64,000 bases of DNA from positions 3,105-67,104 of the forward strand of contig DASYAU010000091.1 of NCBI GenBank assembly GCA_036501185.1. The letters run 5' to 3'. The translations under genes were made by a program, and so were the position numbers. The notes beneath the pieces are model-generated. The model did not search any database. It saw nothing but the letters and a program-made list of their open reading frames with translations, and was not told the origin of the DNA. Below, piece by piece: positions 8,091 to 17,601 of this stretch. Each line of letters begins with the position of its first letter. The first letter of the stretch is position 1. Source of the stretch: Korobacter sp036501185 (GTDB taxonomy: Bacteria > Acidobacteriota > Terriglobia > Terriglobales > Acidobacteriaceae).

Positions 8091-10346
8091 TTATGGAGTA
8101 GATGTCGCTGCGGGATGCGGCATCAGGTAGTCATCGAACTGCTTTTGAATACGGTGAAAGAGGTGAATGCGGGTTTTGCCGCCGGAGATCGCGTGGGTCT
8201 TGCGCGGGTAAATCTGCAAGTCAAACGGGATTCCGTTGTTGATGAGCGCATACATGAACTGCATGGAGTTCTGCATGTGCACGTTGTCGTCGCTGGTGCC
8301 ATGCACGAGGAGCAGTCGGCCGTGGAGTTGTTTGGCTTCGAGGTTCACGGAGGTGCGGTCGTAGTCGGCCTTCTTATCTTGCGGCAGGCCCATATAGCGT
8401 TCGGTGTAGATGGAATCGTATTCGCGCCAATCGGTGACGGGAGCGACGCTGACGCCGACCTTGAACATGTCGGAGTGCTCGAGGGCCCATGCGGTCATGG
8501 TGCCGCCGTAGCTCCAGCCCCACCAGCCAAGGCGGTTGGCATCAAGCTGCGGGAATTGCTGAAGGACCTGTTTGACGGCGGTGAGCTGGTCTTCTAGCGG
8601 CAGCTCGTCCATGTGGCCTTTTATGAAAGACGCGTATTTTTCGCCGCGACCGGACATACCGCGATTGTCAAACTTCAGGATGGCGTAGCCGCGTTTCGCC
8701 ATGTACTGATCGAAGAGATCGACGGAGTGCCAGGCATCCCAGATGGTCTGGACGCCGGGGCCGCCGTAGGGATTGTTGATGAGCGGGACCTTGCCATTGA
8801 CGATCGCCGGGCCTTCAGTGGGAAGCAGGATGATGCCGTGAATCACGGTACCGTCGTCGGCCTTGGCGTCGACGAATTGCGGGACGAGCAGGCCGTACTC
8901 CTTCACGTCGTTGGAGCTCCAGAAGGAATTGCACTTGCCGGTGAGATCGCAGACGGAGAGACTTGGCGGGGTGGTGAGCGAGGAGTAGTTGTCGACGTAG
9001 TACTTGGCGTTCTCAGGCATTTCGGCCGCATGGCTGCCGTGGTCCTTGGAGATGCGCTCGATGTCGCCGGTGGCGATTTTTACTGAGTAAAGCTGGCGCT
9101 GGCGCTGGTCTTCCTGCGTGGAGCTGTAGTAGACGATGCCATTCTTCTCGTCGACGCCGTCGATGGCGAGGACGTCCCAATCGCCCTTGGTGAGCTGGCG
9201 AACGAGCTTGAGCGGAGACATCGGGTTAGCTTTGTCGACATCGTAGAGATAGATGTGGGTGTGGCCGTCGCGCCAGCTCGTCCAGAGAAGTTGCTGGCCA
9301 CCGTTGAAGAACTTGTAGTGGTCGTTGATCTCGACCCATGCGTTATCGGTTTCGGTGAGGACGACCTGCGCGTGCCCGGATCTTTCGTCGATGAAGTAGA
9401 GCTCGAGCTTATCTTGTGCGCGGTTGAGGACGAAGGCGTAGGCGACGCCTTCACGGACCCAGCCGAGGCGCGGGATGTAGGCGTCCTTGGTATCGGGCAG
9501 GTCGATCCACTTGGTCTTGGCCGAATTGGTGTCGACGATGCCGAGGCGGACGTCGGGGTTCGAGTCGCCGGGCTTGGGGAACTTCTCTTCGTCGACGGTG
9601 GCGGTTGTCGGGATGTAGTCGGTGATGGGATAGGTCGGAACCTGCTTCTCATTCATTTGCAGGAAGACGATGCTGCGGGCGTTGGGCGACCAGAAATAAT
9701 TGCTGCGGACGTCGAGCTCTTCGGAGTAGACCCAATCAACTTCGCCGTTGAGGATGTTGTCGTCCTTCATGCGGTTGGTGAGCTGGCGCGGTTTGCCGTT
9801 GAGGGCCGTAACCCAGAGATCGTGGTCGCGAAGATAGGCGAGGCGCTCGCCCCTGGGGCTGAACTTGGGATCGCCGAGGCCGGCGGGATCGCTGGCAATC
9901 ATGCTGGAGGATTGCTTGTCGAGGTCGAAGAGCCAGAGGCTGCCGGCGGAGTCGAAGAGGATGTGTTTGGAATCGGGCGCCCAGTGGTAGGCGGCAACGG
10001 AGTAGCGGGCACGGTTGTCCTTGGAGCGATCGTCGCCCTTGGTCTTGGTGGGCGGCTTCATTTCGGCCAGCTTGTCTTGCGCGACGAGGATTGCGGGCTT
10101 GGCGTTGGTAGTGACGTCGACGTAGTAGAGGGCGCCGTTGTCACCGGACTCGTCGCGCTGGATGAAGGAAACCTTGGTGCCGTCAGGACTCCACTGAAGA
10201 GATTCGGGGCCGCGGCCGGTGATGCCGCCTTCGGCGTAGATGGACTCGATGGTGAGCTGTTTGCTGGCGGGAGCTTGCTGCGCGAAGGAAATGGAGGCGA
10301 GCGCGAAACAGGCGAGCAGAAGAATAGCGAGGCTACGTGTTCTCAA
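8091..10346 (-). CDS. S9-family prolyl oligopeptidase / dipeptidyl peptidase IV
   Basis: Exported serine peptidase, 751 residues. Signal peptide (LAILLLACFALASISFAQ), an N-terminal DPP IV-type eight-bladed propeller with PD40-like strands, and a C-terminal alpha/beta-hydrolase domain. Catalytic triad visible: nucleophile Ser in GWSYGGTM (about residue 610), Asp in GTSDDNVH (about 685) and His in RKTHAISG (about 718). The two-Glu motif VDWVYSEELDVR (about 210), which anchors the substrate N-terminus in DPP IV, is present, supporting X-Pro dipeptidase activity. Probably periplasmic peptide scavenging. ATG at 10346. Confidence 0.95.
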   Translation of the reverse strand: MRTRSLAILLLACFALASISFAQQAPASKQLTIESIYAEGGITGRGPESLQWSPDGTKVSFIQRDESGDNGALYYVDVTTNAKPAILVAQDKLAEMKPPTKTKGDDRSKDNRARYSVAAYHWAPDSKHILFDSAGSLWLFDLDKQSSSMIASDPAGLGDPKFSPRGERLAYLRDHDLWVTALNGKPRQLTNRMKDDNILNGEVDWVYSEELDVRSNYFWSPNARSIVFLQMNEKQVPTYPITDYIPTTATVDEEKFPKPGDSNPDVRLGIVDTNSAKTKWIDLPDTKDAYIPRLGWVREGVAYAFVLNRAQDKLELYFIDERSGHAQVVLTETDNAWVEINDHYKFFNGGQQLLWTSWRDGHTHIYLYDVDKANPMSPLKLVRQLTKGDWDVLAIDGVDEKNGIVYYSSTQEDQRQRQLYSVKIATGDIERISKDHGSHAAEMPENAKYYVDNYSSLTTPPSLSVCDLTGKCNSFWSSNDVKEYGLLVPQFVDAKADDGTVIHGIILLPTEGPAIVNGKVPLINNPYGGPGVQTIWDAWHSVDLFDQYMAKRGYAILKFDNRGMSGRGEKYASFIKGHMDELPLEDQLTAVKQVLQQFPQLDANRLGWWGWSYGGTMTAWALEHSDMFKVGVSVAPVTDWREYDSIYTERYMGLPQDKKADYDRTSVNLEAKQLHGRLLLVHGTSDDNVHMQNSMQFMYALINNGIPFDLQIYPRKTHAISGGKTRIHLFHRIQKQFDDYLMPHPAATSTP

Positions 10347-10405
10347 GAGGGGCTCTCCAAATTGCGGGCTAATTCTAATGCTTCGCAGCGAAACGTGGAG
10401 CGCGG

Positions 10406-11641
10406 CTATTTGTCGATGAGGCCGCCGCGTTCTTCGGAGGGGCGGTGGGGGACGCCGCCTTCGGCGGCGCGGAAGCGCCAGTAATCGCCGGCCGTCTCGC
10501 TGAGATCGCCTTGCGGGCGCTCGCCCTTGAAGACGCGGGAGACGCCGCGAACGAGGCGACGCCAGGGGATTTCGTTCTTTTCGTCGGTGAGGAAGATTTC
10601 GCCGGTCTTACTGGTGCGGTAGTACCAGCGCTTGAGGAGCGCGAGGTGCTCCATCCATTCGTAGGCCGACGAGGGCTTCTGAACGGGAACGGCGGCGACG
10701 GCTTCCCAGAGGCGGGCTTCCATGCTCTGAGGAGTTTTGATCTGACCGACCTGGAGGCGCGGAGTGACGTTGAAGGGAACAGGATCGTGGAGGAACCCCC
10801 CGGCGATCTTGAAGAGCGCTACGGATTCGGGTTCCTGCGAGGGCTGGACCATCACGCCGTCGATGCGCTCGATGTTGCGAGCAAGCTCGGAGCCCTGCTG
10901 GACGACGGCTTTGATCTTCTCGATCTTCGTATGAAGTTCGGCGGCCTTTTCAAACTCGAGATTCTCGGAGGCGCGGTTACGCTCGGTTTCAAAGTTTCGC
11001 AACAGCGATAGTCCACCGGTCTCGAAGAAGTCACGGACGCGGGCGGTCTCTTCCGAGTATCGCTCGTCGGTGCAGCCTTTGAAGCAGGGGGCGAGGCACA
11101 TCTTCATCTCGGAATAAATGCATCCGGGGAAGGCCGGATCGGGATGAAGGTCGTCGGTGCAGCGGCGGAGGAGGAAGAAATCGAGGGCATCATTTGCGAA
11201 GTTTTCGGCGGCTACTCGGGAGGCGAAAGGACCGTAGTGGGAGGACTTCGTCTTGAGGCTCTGGATGCGGGTGGTGACCGCGACGCGGGGGAACTCGTTC
11301 TCCAGAATCAGCCGGAGCAGCGGAGCGAAACGGAGTTTGAGGCGGTCCGCGTAGTTGGAGGGGAAGACTTCGCGGAGAACGCGGTAGAGGCAGAACTGGG
11401 CTTCGAAGTCAGAGGCGACGGGCGAGTACTCGAGCAGTTGGACGCGGTCGCGAAGGTTGAGACGCTTGGTGCGTTCTTCCGGGGCCGAGAGCAGACGCGT
11501 CATGCGTCGGCGAAGGTTGGAGGTTTTGCTGACGTAAGGCTCGGAAGCTTCGGGGCCGCGGAGGAGGAACACCGCGGGGCGCGCAGGGACGGCGGCGAAG
11601 AAATCGCGGTCGAGCGCGGGATCGAAGGGGAGCGTCTGCAC
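10406..11641 (-). CDS. UvrC N-terminal-half (Cho-like) protein
   Basis: 411 residues resembling the first half of UvrC. An N-terminal GIY-YIG-type domain (PAVFLLRG, YVSKTSNLRRRM) is followed by the Cys cluster CIYSEMKMCLAPCFKGC that in UvrC binds Fe-S, and by a UVR-like helical hairpin (NLEFEKAAELHTKIEKI). The C-terminal RNase H-like nuclease and HhH domains of UvrC are absent. That layout matches E. coli Cho, which makes only the 3' incision. The GIY and YVG motifs are diverged (AVF, YVS), so activity is uncertain. ATG at 11641. Confidence 0.8.
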   Translation of the reverse strand: MQTLPFDPALDRDFFAAVPARPAVFLLRGPEASEPYVSKTSNLRRRMTRLLSAPEERTKRLNLRDRVQLLEYSPVASDFEAQFCLYRVLREVFPSNYADRLKLRFAPLLRLILENEFPRVAVTTRIQSLKTKSSHYGPFASRVAAENFANDALDFFLLRRCTDDLHPDPAFPGCIYSEMKMCLAPCFKGCTDERYSEETARVRDFFETGGLSLLRNFETERNRASENLEFEKAAELHTKIEKIKAVVQQGSELARNIERIDGVMVQPSQEPESVALFKIAGGFLHDPVPFNVTPRLQVGQIKTPQSMEARLWEAVAAVPVQKPSSAYEWMEHLALLKRWYYRTSKTGEIFLTDEKNEIPWRRLVRGVSRVFKGERPQGDLSETAGDYWRFRAAEGGVPHRPSEERGGLIDK

Positions 11642-11663
11642 TATGGAAGTTTACTGCGAACAT

Positions 11664-11734
11664 CCACCACGGAGACACGGAGGGACGGAGGAAAGAAAAA
11701 TCTCTGAACACGAAGGGCACGAAGTACACGAAGG
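11664..11734. repeat. CCACGGAGACACGGAGG-type dispersed repeat, copy 2
   Basis: CCACCACGGAGACACGGAGG at about 11664-11683, then at 11711-11734 a second block of three ACGAAG(G)-like units (ACGAAGGGCACGAAGTACACGAAGG, described as repeating 8-9-mers). It resembles the widespread ACCACRGAGRCACRGAGG intergenic repeat seen in several phyla. No gene in this 113-bp interval. Confidence 0.65.
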
Positions 11735-11754
11735 TTTTTGGGGGGGCGGTTTCG

Positions 11755-12036
11755 TCAGTGGATGAAGTGGATTTTGTAGAAGAGCAGGCCGATGACGGCG
11801 ATGACGAAGAGGGCGGTGACGCTGCGGTAGCGGCGGGCGAAGTAGAAGATGACGCAGATGGCGGTGGCGACGGTGGCGATGAGGGCTCCGCCGACGTATT
11901 GGCTGAGCATGTGGCGCGGGAGGGAGTATCCGTAGGCGTGCTCGAGGCGGAAGTACTCGCCGAGAGAGCGAATGATGATGACGAAGAGGAGGATGATCGC
12001 GGCCTGGGCGGTACGTTCCGGGGAGGGGAGTTTCAC
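11755..12036 (-). CDS. Small membrane protein, unknown
   Basis: 93 residues from a GTG start (VKLPSPERTAQAA...). Three hydrophobic segments: AAIILLFVIIIRSLG, QYVGGALIATVATAICVIFYFA and VTALFVIAVIGLLFYKIHF. No recognised family. The GTG is preferred because upstream sequence in this frame runs through the dispersed repeat and the dnaC-like gene in a non-coding frame. No good ribosome binding site is visible, so the start is tentative. Confidence 0.55.
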   Translation of the reverse strand: MKLPSPERTAQAAIILLFVIIIRSLGEYFRLEHAYGYSLPRHMLSQYVGGALIATVATAICVIFYFARRYRSVTALFVIAVIGLLFYKIHFIH

Positions 12037-12064
12037 GAGGGGGATTCTACGCCGCGAACCACAA

Positions 12065-12118
12065 GATCCTTCGACTGCGAATCCGGATCGTTGTCCGGAT
12101 TCTTCTCTCAGGATGACA
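12065..12118. repeat. CCTTCGAC...CTCAGGATGACA dispersed repeat, copy 1
   Basis: Begins GATCCTTCGACTGCGAATCC, has an internal hairpin (ATCCGGAT / ATCCGGAT-like arms around CGTTGT), and ends TCTCAGGATGACAGC. Related blocks are at 49402-49449 and, abbreviated, 25757-25781. It sits just downstream of the dnaC-like gene. Confidence 0.6.
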
Positions 12119-12131
12119 GCGGGAGAAAAGT

Positions 12132-12905
12132 CTATCGCCAGCTGGCGCTTTTGTATTTGATCCGGAAGTCTTCGCCTTGAACAGTGACGATGCGGCACAT
12201 TTCGTGGAGGCGGGAGCGCATGCGCTCGCCGATGCGGTCGCCGAGCGTTTCCTCGCGGGACGCACGTTCGGCGGCGGTTCGGCGGGGGGCGTCTTCGGAT
12301 CCGGCAGCGGCGGGCGGGAGGTCGCGGTAGTTGGTGGTGATGATGGTGGTGCGACGCTTGTTGTAGCGGGTATTGAGGATGTGGGAGACGGTGTCCCAAA
12401 CCCACTCGGTGGGCTTGACGGCGCCGAGTTCGTCGAGGACGAGGACTTCGGCGTCGAAGACGGGGCGAAGGACGTCGAGCTCAGTGACGGGGACGGAGTT
12501 GTTGTAGGAGTTCTGGATTTCCTTGAGGAGCTCGCGGTAGTCGTAGAAGAGAGACGGGATGCCTTTGGCGAGCATGAGTTCGCGGAGGATGCCGACGGCG
12601 AGATGGGTTTTGCCGACGCCGATGGTGCCGATGAGCATCAGCCCGGCGCGCTCGACAGGATATTTTTCGACGAACTGCTGGGCGGCTAGATGAGGAGCCG
12701 CGAGCGACGCGAACGGGCCTTCGTGCTCAAAGTTGGAGAGCTCGCAGTGCTTGTAGCGCTCCGGGATGGAAGCATGCTGGAGGAGGCGCTGGTTGCGGAG
12801 GCGCTGCTGGCAGTCGCAGCGAACGGCCCTGGTTCCTTTTTCGGCGGCGACGGTTTTCCATCCGGTGTCGCGGCAAGTTTCGCACTTAATGGTGGTTTCG
12901 ATCAT
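12132..12905 (-). CDS. dnaC: DnaC-like helicase loader ATPase
   Basis: AAA+ protein of the DnaC/DnaI/IstB group, 257 residues, expected to load the replicative helicase DnaB. N-terminal zinc-ribbon-like Cys set (CETC and CDC, residues 8-31), Walker A GTIGVGKTH (about residue 91), Walker B VLVLDELGA (about 155), sensor I TTIITTNY, and an arginine-rich C-terminus (GDRIGERMRSRLHEM). It is not next to a transposase, which argues against IstB. ATG at 12905; the gene diverges from tilS across a 371-bp interval. Confidence 0.88.
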   Translation of the reverse strand: MIETTIKCETCRDTGWKTVAAEKGTRAVRCDCQQRLRNQRLLQHASIPERYKHCELSNFEHEGPFASLAAPHLAAQQFVEKYPVERAGLMLIGTIGVGKTHLAVGILRELMLAKGIPSLFYDYRELLKEIQNSYNNSVPVTELDVLRPVFDAEVLVLDELGAVKPTEWVWDTVSHILNTRYNKRRTTIITTNYRDLPPAAAGSEDAPRRTAAERASREETLGDRIGERMRSRLHEMCRIVTVQGEDFRIKYKSASWR

Positions 12906-13276
12906 GGGGCTATGTCTAATGTGAGCTTTGGGGGGCGGGGATGCAAGTGCGGGATTGCCGCGGAGTGTGGAGAAGGTGTGGATGGGTGAGGAAATCCGGT
13001 AATTAGTGATTGGGGCGGTAATGGTTGGGGAGATTTTTGTTGGCGATCACGATGGCGTAGATGTCGTGCCAGTTCCTCTGCCAACGCCAGTCCTTCGCAG
13101 TTCATGGGGCGTGCCGCCCCCAAAAGGGCTTTTCATCTTACGAGGCGCTTTTCCCGGCGCTTCGCGCTTGGAGCATCGCGGAGGGCGGCGAGGGCGGGCA
13201 TTCTCCAGGGCTGTCGGAGGGAGTGCGAGGACGCGCCCGTCTGCCTTGCTTTCGCGGGAGGTTGTACCATTCTGCT
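12906..13276. other. Divergent intergenic region dnaC-tilS with repeat remnant
   Basis: No convincing gene. The segment 13108-13160 starts GCGTGCCGCCCCC, then AAAAGGGCTTTTCATCTTACGA, and resembles the first half of the dispersed repeat at 21893 and 24985. On the minus strand 13003-13098 has a short aromatic-rich open stretch without a start codon. Promoters for dnaC and tilS should lie here but no consensus boxes stand out. Confidence 0.5.
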
Positions 13277-14659
13277 GTGCTTCCACAATTGGCTGCTTAC
13301 ATCCGAACCCATGCGCTGTTTCGGCCGGGGGACCGCGTGGGCGTGGCGGTGTCGGGCGGCGCGGATAGTGTGGCGCTGCTGCGCGGGTTGCTGGAATTGC
13401 GGGCGGAGTTGGGGATCGTGCTGCGGGTGGTGCATTTGCATCACGGGATCCGCGGGGCGGAGGCGGATGAAGACGAGCGGTTTGTCGTCGGCCTGGCGGA
13501 GCAGTTTGATTTGGCGGTCTCGGTGGAACGCGTGGATGTGCCGGCGCACGGGCAGCGGAAGAAGTTGAGTTTGGAAGCGTCGGCGCGCGAGCTGCGTTAT
13601 GAGTTCTTTAAAAAGCTGCTGGAGACGAAGGTGTGCGAGAAGATTGCGACCGCACACACCTTGGACGACCAAGCAGAGACCGTGCTGCTGAGGGTACTGC
13701 GGGGAACGGGGACGCGGGGGTTGGCGGCGATCCCGCCATTTCGGAATGCCTCGCCGGCACTGGTGGCGAGAATTGTGCGGCCCCTGCTGGGGACGCGGCG
13801 AGAAGAGATTGAATCTTATTTGCACGGGCTGGGGCAGACGTGGCGGGAAGATACCAGCAACCGGGATCCAAAGCACTTAAGAAACAGGGTGCGGCATGAA
13901 TTGTTACCGCTGCTGGAGCGGGAGTTCAATCCGGCGGTGCGCGAAGGGTTGGTGACCCTGGCGGAGATTGCGCGAGTGGAAGAGCAGTACTGGTCGCTAC
14001 AAATGTCGGCGTTGCGCCCTCTGATCGCCGATCCGGAGCGGATTGAGCGTTCGACGTTTTTGGCGCTTCCGCTCGCATTGCGGAGGAGAATGCTGGTGCA
14101 ACTGGCGGACCAGCTCGATATTCCGGTGAGCTTTGAGGACGTAGAGCTGATGTTGCACATTGCCGATACGCCGGGGGCGGAACACGGGTTCGAAGGTGGA
14201 TGGGTGGTGCGGTCGTCGAGGCGAGTGCTGGAAGTGAGGAGGGCGGAGGAAACGGTTGCGAGCCAGGGATACGATTTGGCGTTCGAAGTTCCGTCGGAGG
14301 TGAAGGCTGGCGGGGTGTGTTTGAAGGCAATGTACTTACGGGTAGAAGAGGCCACGCGCTATAATTCGGCCACCCTGCTGGATCACGGGCAACTGGAGCT
14401 TCCGTTGCGGGTGCGCAACTGGCAGCCGGGAGACCGTTTTTGGCCAGTGGGAAGCAAGCGTGAGGAGAAGCTGAAGCGGCTTTTCCAGGAGCGTCGTATT
14501 CCGGCCGAGGCGAGGAGTTCGTGGCCGGTGGTGCTGAGCGGCGCGAGGATAGTCTGGGTGCGGGATTTCCCCGTCGCGCACGGATTCCAGGCGCTAAATT
14601 CTACCGCCGTACGGATTGAGGCTACGGACCTCGCCGGCGGCGAAACGAGGCAGGATTGA
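13277..14659 (+). CDS. tilS: tRNA(Ile)-lysidine synthase
   Basis: Modifies C34 of the CAU-anticodon tRNA-Ile2 to lysidine, essential for AUA decoding. 460 residues from GTG at 13277 (VLPQLAAYIRTHALF). N-type ATP pyrophosphatase P-loop VAVSGGADSVALL (about residue 21), then HLHHGIRG and a TAHTLDDQAETVLLR segment, followed by the TilS substrate-binding and C-terminal domains (QPGDRFWPVG...KRLFQERRIP). The open frame extends upstream to 13061 but that part overlaps the repeat and lacks conserved features. The stop overlaps the TTG start of hpt by 4 bp. Confidence 0.94.
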   Translation: MLPQLAAYIRTHALFRPGDRVGVAVSGGADSVALLRGLLELRAELGIVLRVVHLHHGIRGAEADEDERFVVGLAEQFDLAVSVERVDVPAHGQRKKLSLEASARELRYEFFKKLLETKVCEKIATAHTLDDQAETVLLRVLRGTGTRGLAAIPPFRNASPALVARIVRPLLGTRREEIESYLHGLGQTWREDTSNRDPKHLRNRVRHELLPLLEREFNPAVREGLVTLAEIARVEEQYWSLQMSALRPLIADPERIERSTFLALPLALRRRMLVQLADQLDIPVSFEDVELMLHIADTPGAEHGFEGGWVVRSSRRVLEVRRAEETVASQGYDLAFEVPSEVKAGGVCLKAMYLRVEEATRYNSATLLDHGQLELPLRVRNWQPGDRFWPVGSKREEKLKRLFQERRIPAEARSSWPVVLSGARIVWVRDFPVAHGFQALNSTAVRIEATDLAGGETRQD

Positions 14660-15219
14660 GCAGAGAAGAAGGACTTCCCGAGAAGTTAAAGGTGGTGGTT
14701 TCGGCCGAACAGATCCAGCACCGGGTTGGAGAGCTCGCCCGCCAAATTTCTCACGATTACGCCGGCAAACGCGTTTTTGTGGTCGGGGTCTTGGAAAACG
14801 CATTTGTTTTCATGGCGGATTTGATCCGGCAGGTGGAGCGGCCGACGGTTTGCCAGTTTGTGCTTTCGGATGTGCGGGACATTGAGCACGGGTTAGCTCC
14901 TTCGCGGGAGATTTTCTTTTACCCGGAGGTTGAAGTGGCGGGAGAACACGTTCTCCTGATCGAAGGCCTGGTGCAGTCGGGCCTGACGACCGATTTCCTG
15001 GTGACGAACCTGATGAAACGGGGAGCGGCTTCGATCAAGACGGCGGTGCTGCTGGACCGTCAGGGGGCGCGTAAGGTGTCGTTCCAGCCGGACTACTGGG
15101 GATTTCAGATTGAGGCCGACTACGTTGTGGGGTATGGGTTGGGGGCACCGCATTTAGGCAGGAATTTACCTTATGTAGCGGCTACGGCGGTGCCAGCCCC
15201 GGTATCGAAACAGTCGTAG
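14656..15219 (+). CDS. hpt: Hypoxanthine phosphoribosyltransferase homologue, active site degenerate
   Basis: 187 residues from TTG at 14656, overlapping tilS by 4 bp. Fold and order match Hpt: FVVGVLENAFVFMADL, EVAGEHVLLIEGLVQSGLTT, AVLLDRQGARK, PDYWGFQI, DYVVGYGLG and a final RNLPYV. However the PRPP-binding signature, normally V-E-D-I-I-D-T-G-x-T, reads I-E-G-L-V-Q-S-G-L-T, so the second acidic residue and the catalytic-base Asp are replaced by Gly and Gln. The Lys of the VLKG loop is Glu. Either a non-catalytic or a re-specialised PRTase. The tilS-hpt-ftsH order itself is conserved in many bacteria. Confidence 0.85.
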   Translation: MSREEGLPEKLKVVVSAEQIQHRVGELARQISHDYAGKRVFVVGVLENAFVFMADLIRQVERPTVCQFVLSDVRDIEHGLAPSREIFFYPEVEVAGEHVLLIEGLVQSGLTTDFLVTNLMKRGAASIKTAVLLDRQGARKVSFQPDYWGFQIEADYVVGYGLGAPHLGRNLPYVAATAVPAPVSKQS

Positions 15220-15426
15220 TACCAACAGTTTTCCCAAAAGCGGCAGAATTTCAGCGGTACAATTACGTTGGGCTGAAATCAATTTAAATCCCATGTCGCG
15301 GGGTCGCCATCTAAGTGGTAGCGGCACAGGGATGAACCTGATTTACCGCTCGTGAGCGTTTTCTCTCCCTTTTACGAGGGATTTTCCGTCTAAGCAGAGA
15401 GGAAGCGGCAAAGAGGAGCATCATTC
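15220..15426 (+). promoter_or_regulatory. ftsH upstream region
   Basis: 207 bp without a gene. A weak hairpin CGCTCGTGAGCG followed by TTTTCTCTCCCTTTT (15347-15373) could attenuate read-through from hpt. A good Shine-Dalgarno AGGAG at about 15414-15418 decides the GTG start of ftsH. No clear -35/-10 pair was identified. Confidence 0.4.
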
Positions 15427-17346
<1,920 letters not shown>

Positions 17347-17366
17347 GAACGTGAGTCTTCAAAATA

Positions 17367-17391
17367 CCCCGTCCGAAAGGGCGGGGTTTTT
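17367..17391 (+). terminator. Intrinsic terminator of ftsH operon
   Basis: Stem CCCCGTCC / GGGCGGGG around a GAAA tetraloop, followed by TTTTTAC. It ends the tilS-hpt-ftsH unit and isolates the downstream reverse-transcriptase locus. Confidence 0.9.
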
Positions 17392-17399
17392 ACTTGGTC

Positions 17400-17601
17400 C
17401 CCGAAAGCGGAGCGCCGACAAGATGCGCGTCGCGCCTGCTATGATCCCACGGCGGAGCGCGCCAAGCCGGCCACAAGCCTCTCCGGGGACACCCCGGGGC
17501 ATTGCGTAGAGCTGTAGATGCGTCGCGTGATCTACCCTACGCTGAAAAGCGCGTAGATCAGATCACTCCAGGTCAGACTCGTTGGTGCGCTTCGCTTTTC
17601 C
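17400..17601 (+). ncRNA. Hairpin-rich leader of the RT gene; candidate retron msr-msd
   Basis: The about 200 bp between the ftsH terminator and the reverse-transcriptase start contain no ORF but at least two stable hairpins. One is CCGGGG-ACA-CCCCGG (17483-17497). The other is a composite stem TGATCTAC (17528-17535) with GTAGATCA (17553-17560), capped by CGCT-GAAA-AGCG. GATCAC at 17561-17566 can alternatively pair with GTGATC at 17527-17532. In retrons the template RNA lies immediately upstream of the RT. The position fits, but a long msd stem and a defined a1/a2 pair are not evident, so the assignment is speculative. Confidence 0.3.

Noticed and set aside
9255..10484. 409-codon plus-strand frame opposite the S9 peptidase
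   Set aside because: Val/Gly/Glu-rich shadow of a well supported gene; no motifs.
13003..13098. Minus-strand 31-codon stretch rich in Trp and Tyr
   Set aside because: No start codon, bounded by TGA, and within repeat-bearing intergenic DNA; too short to support.
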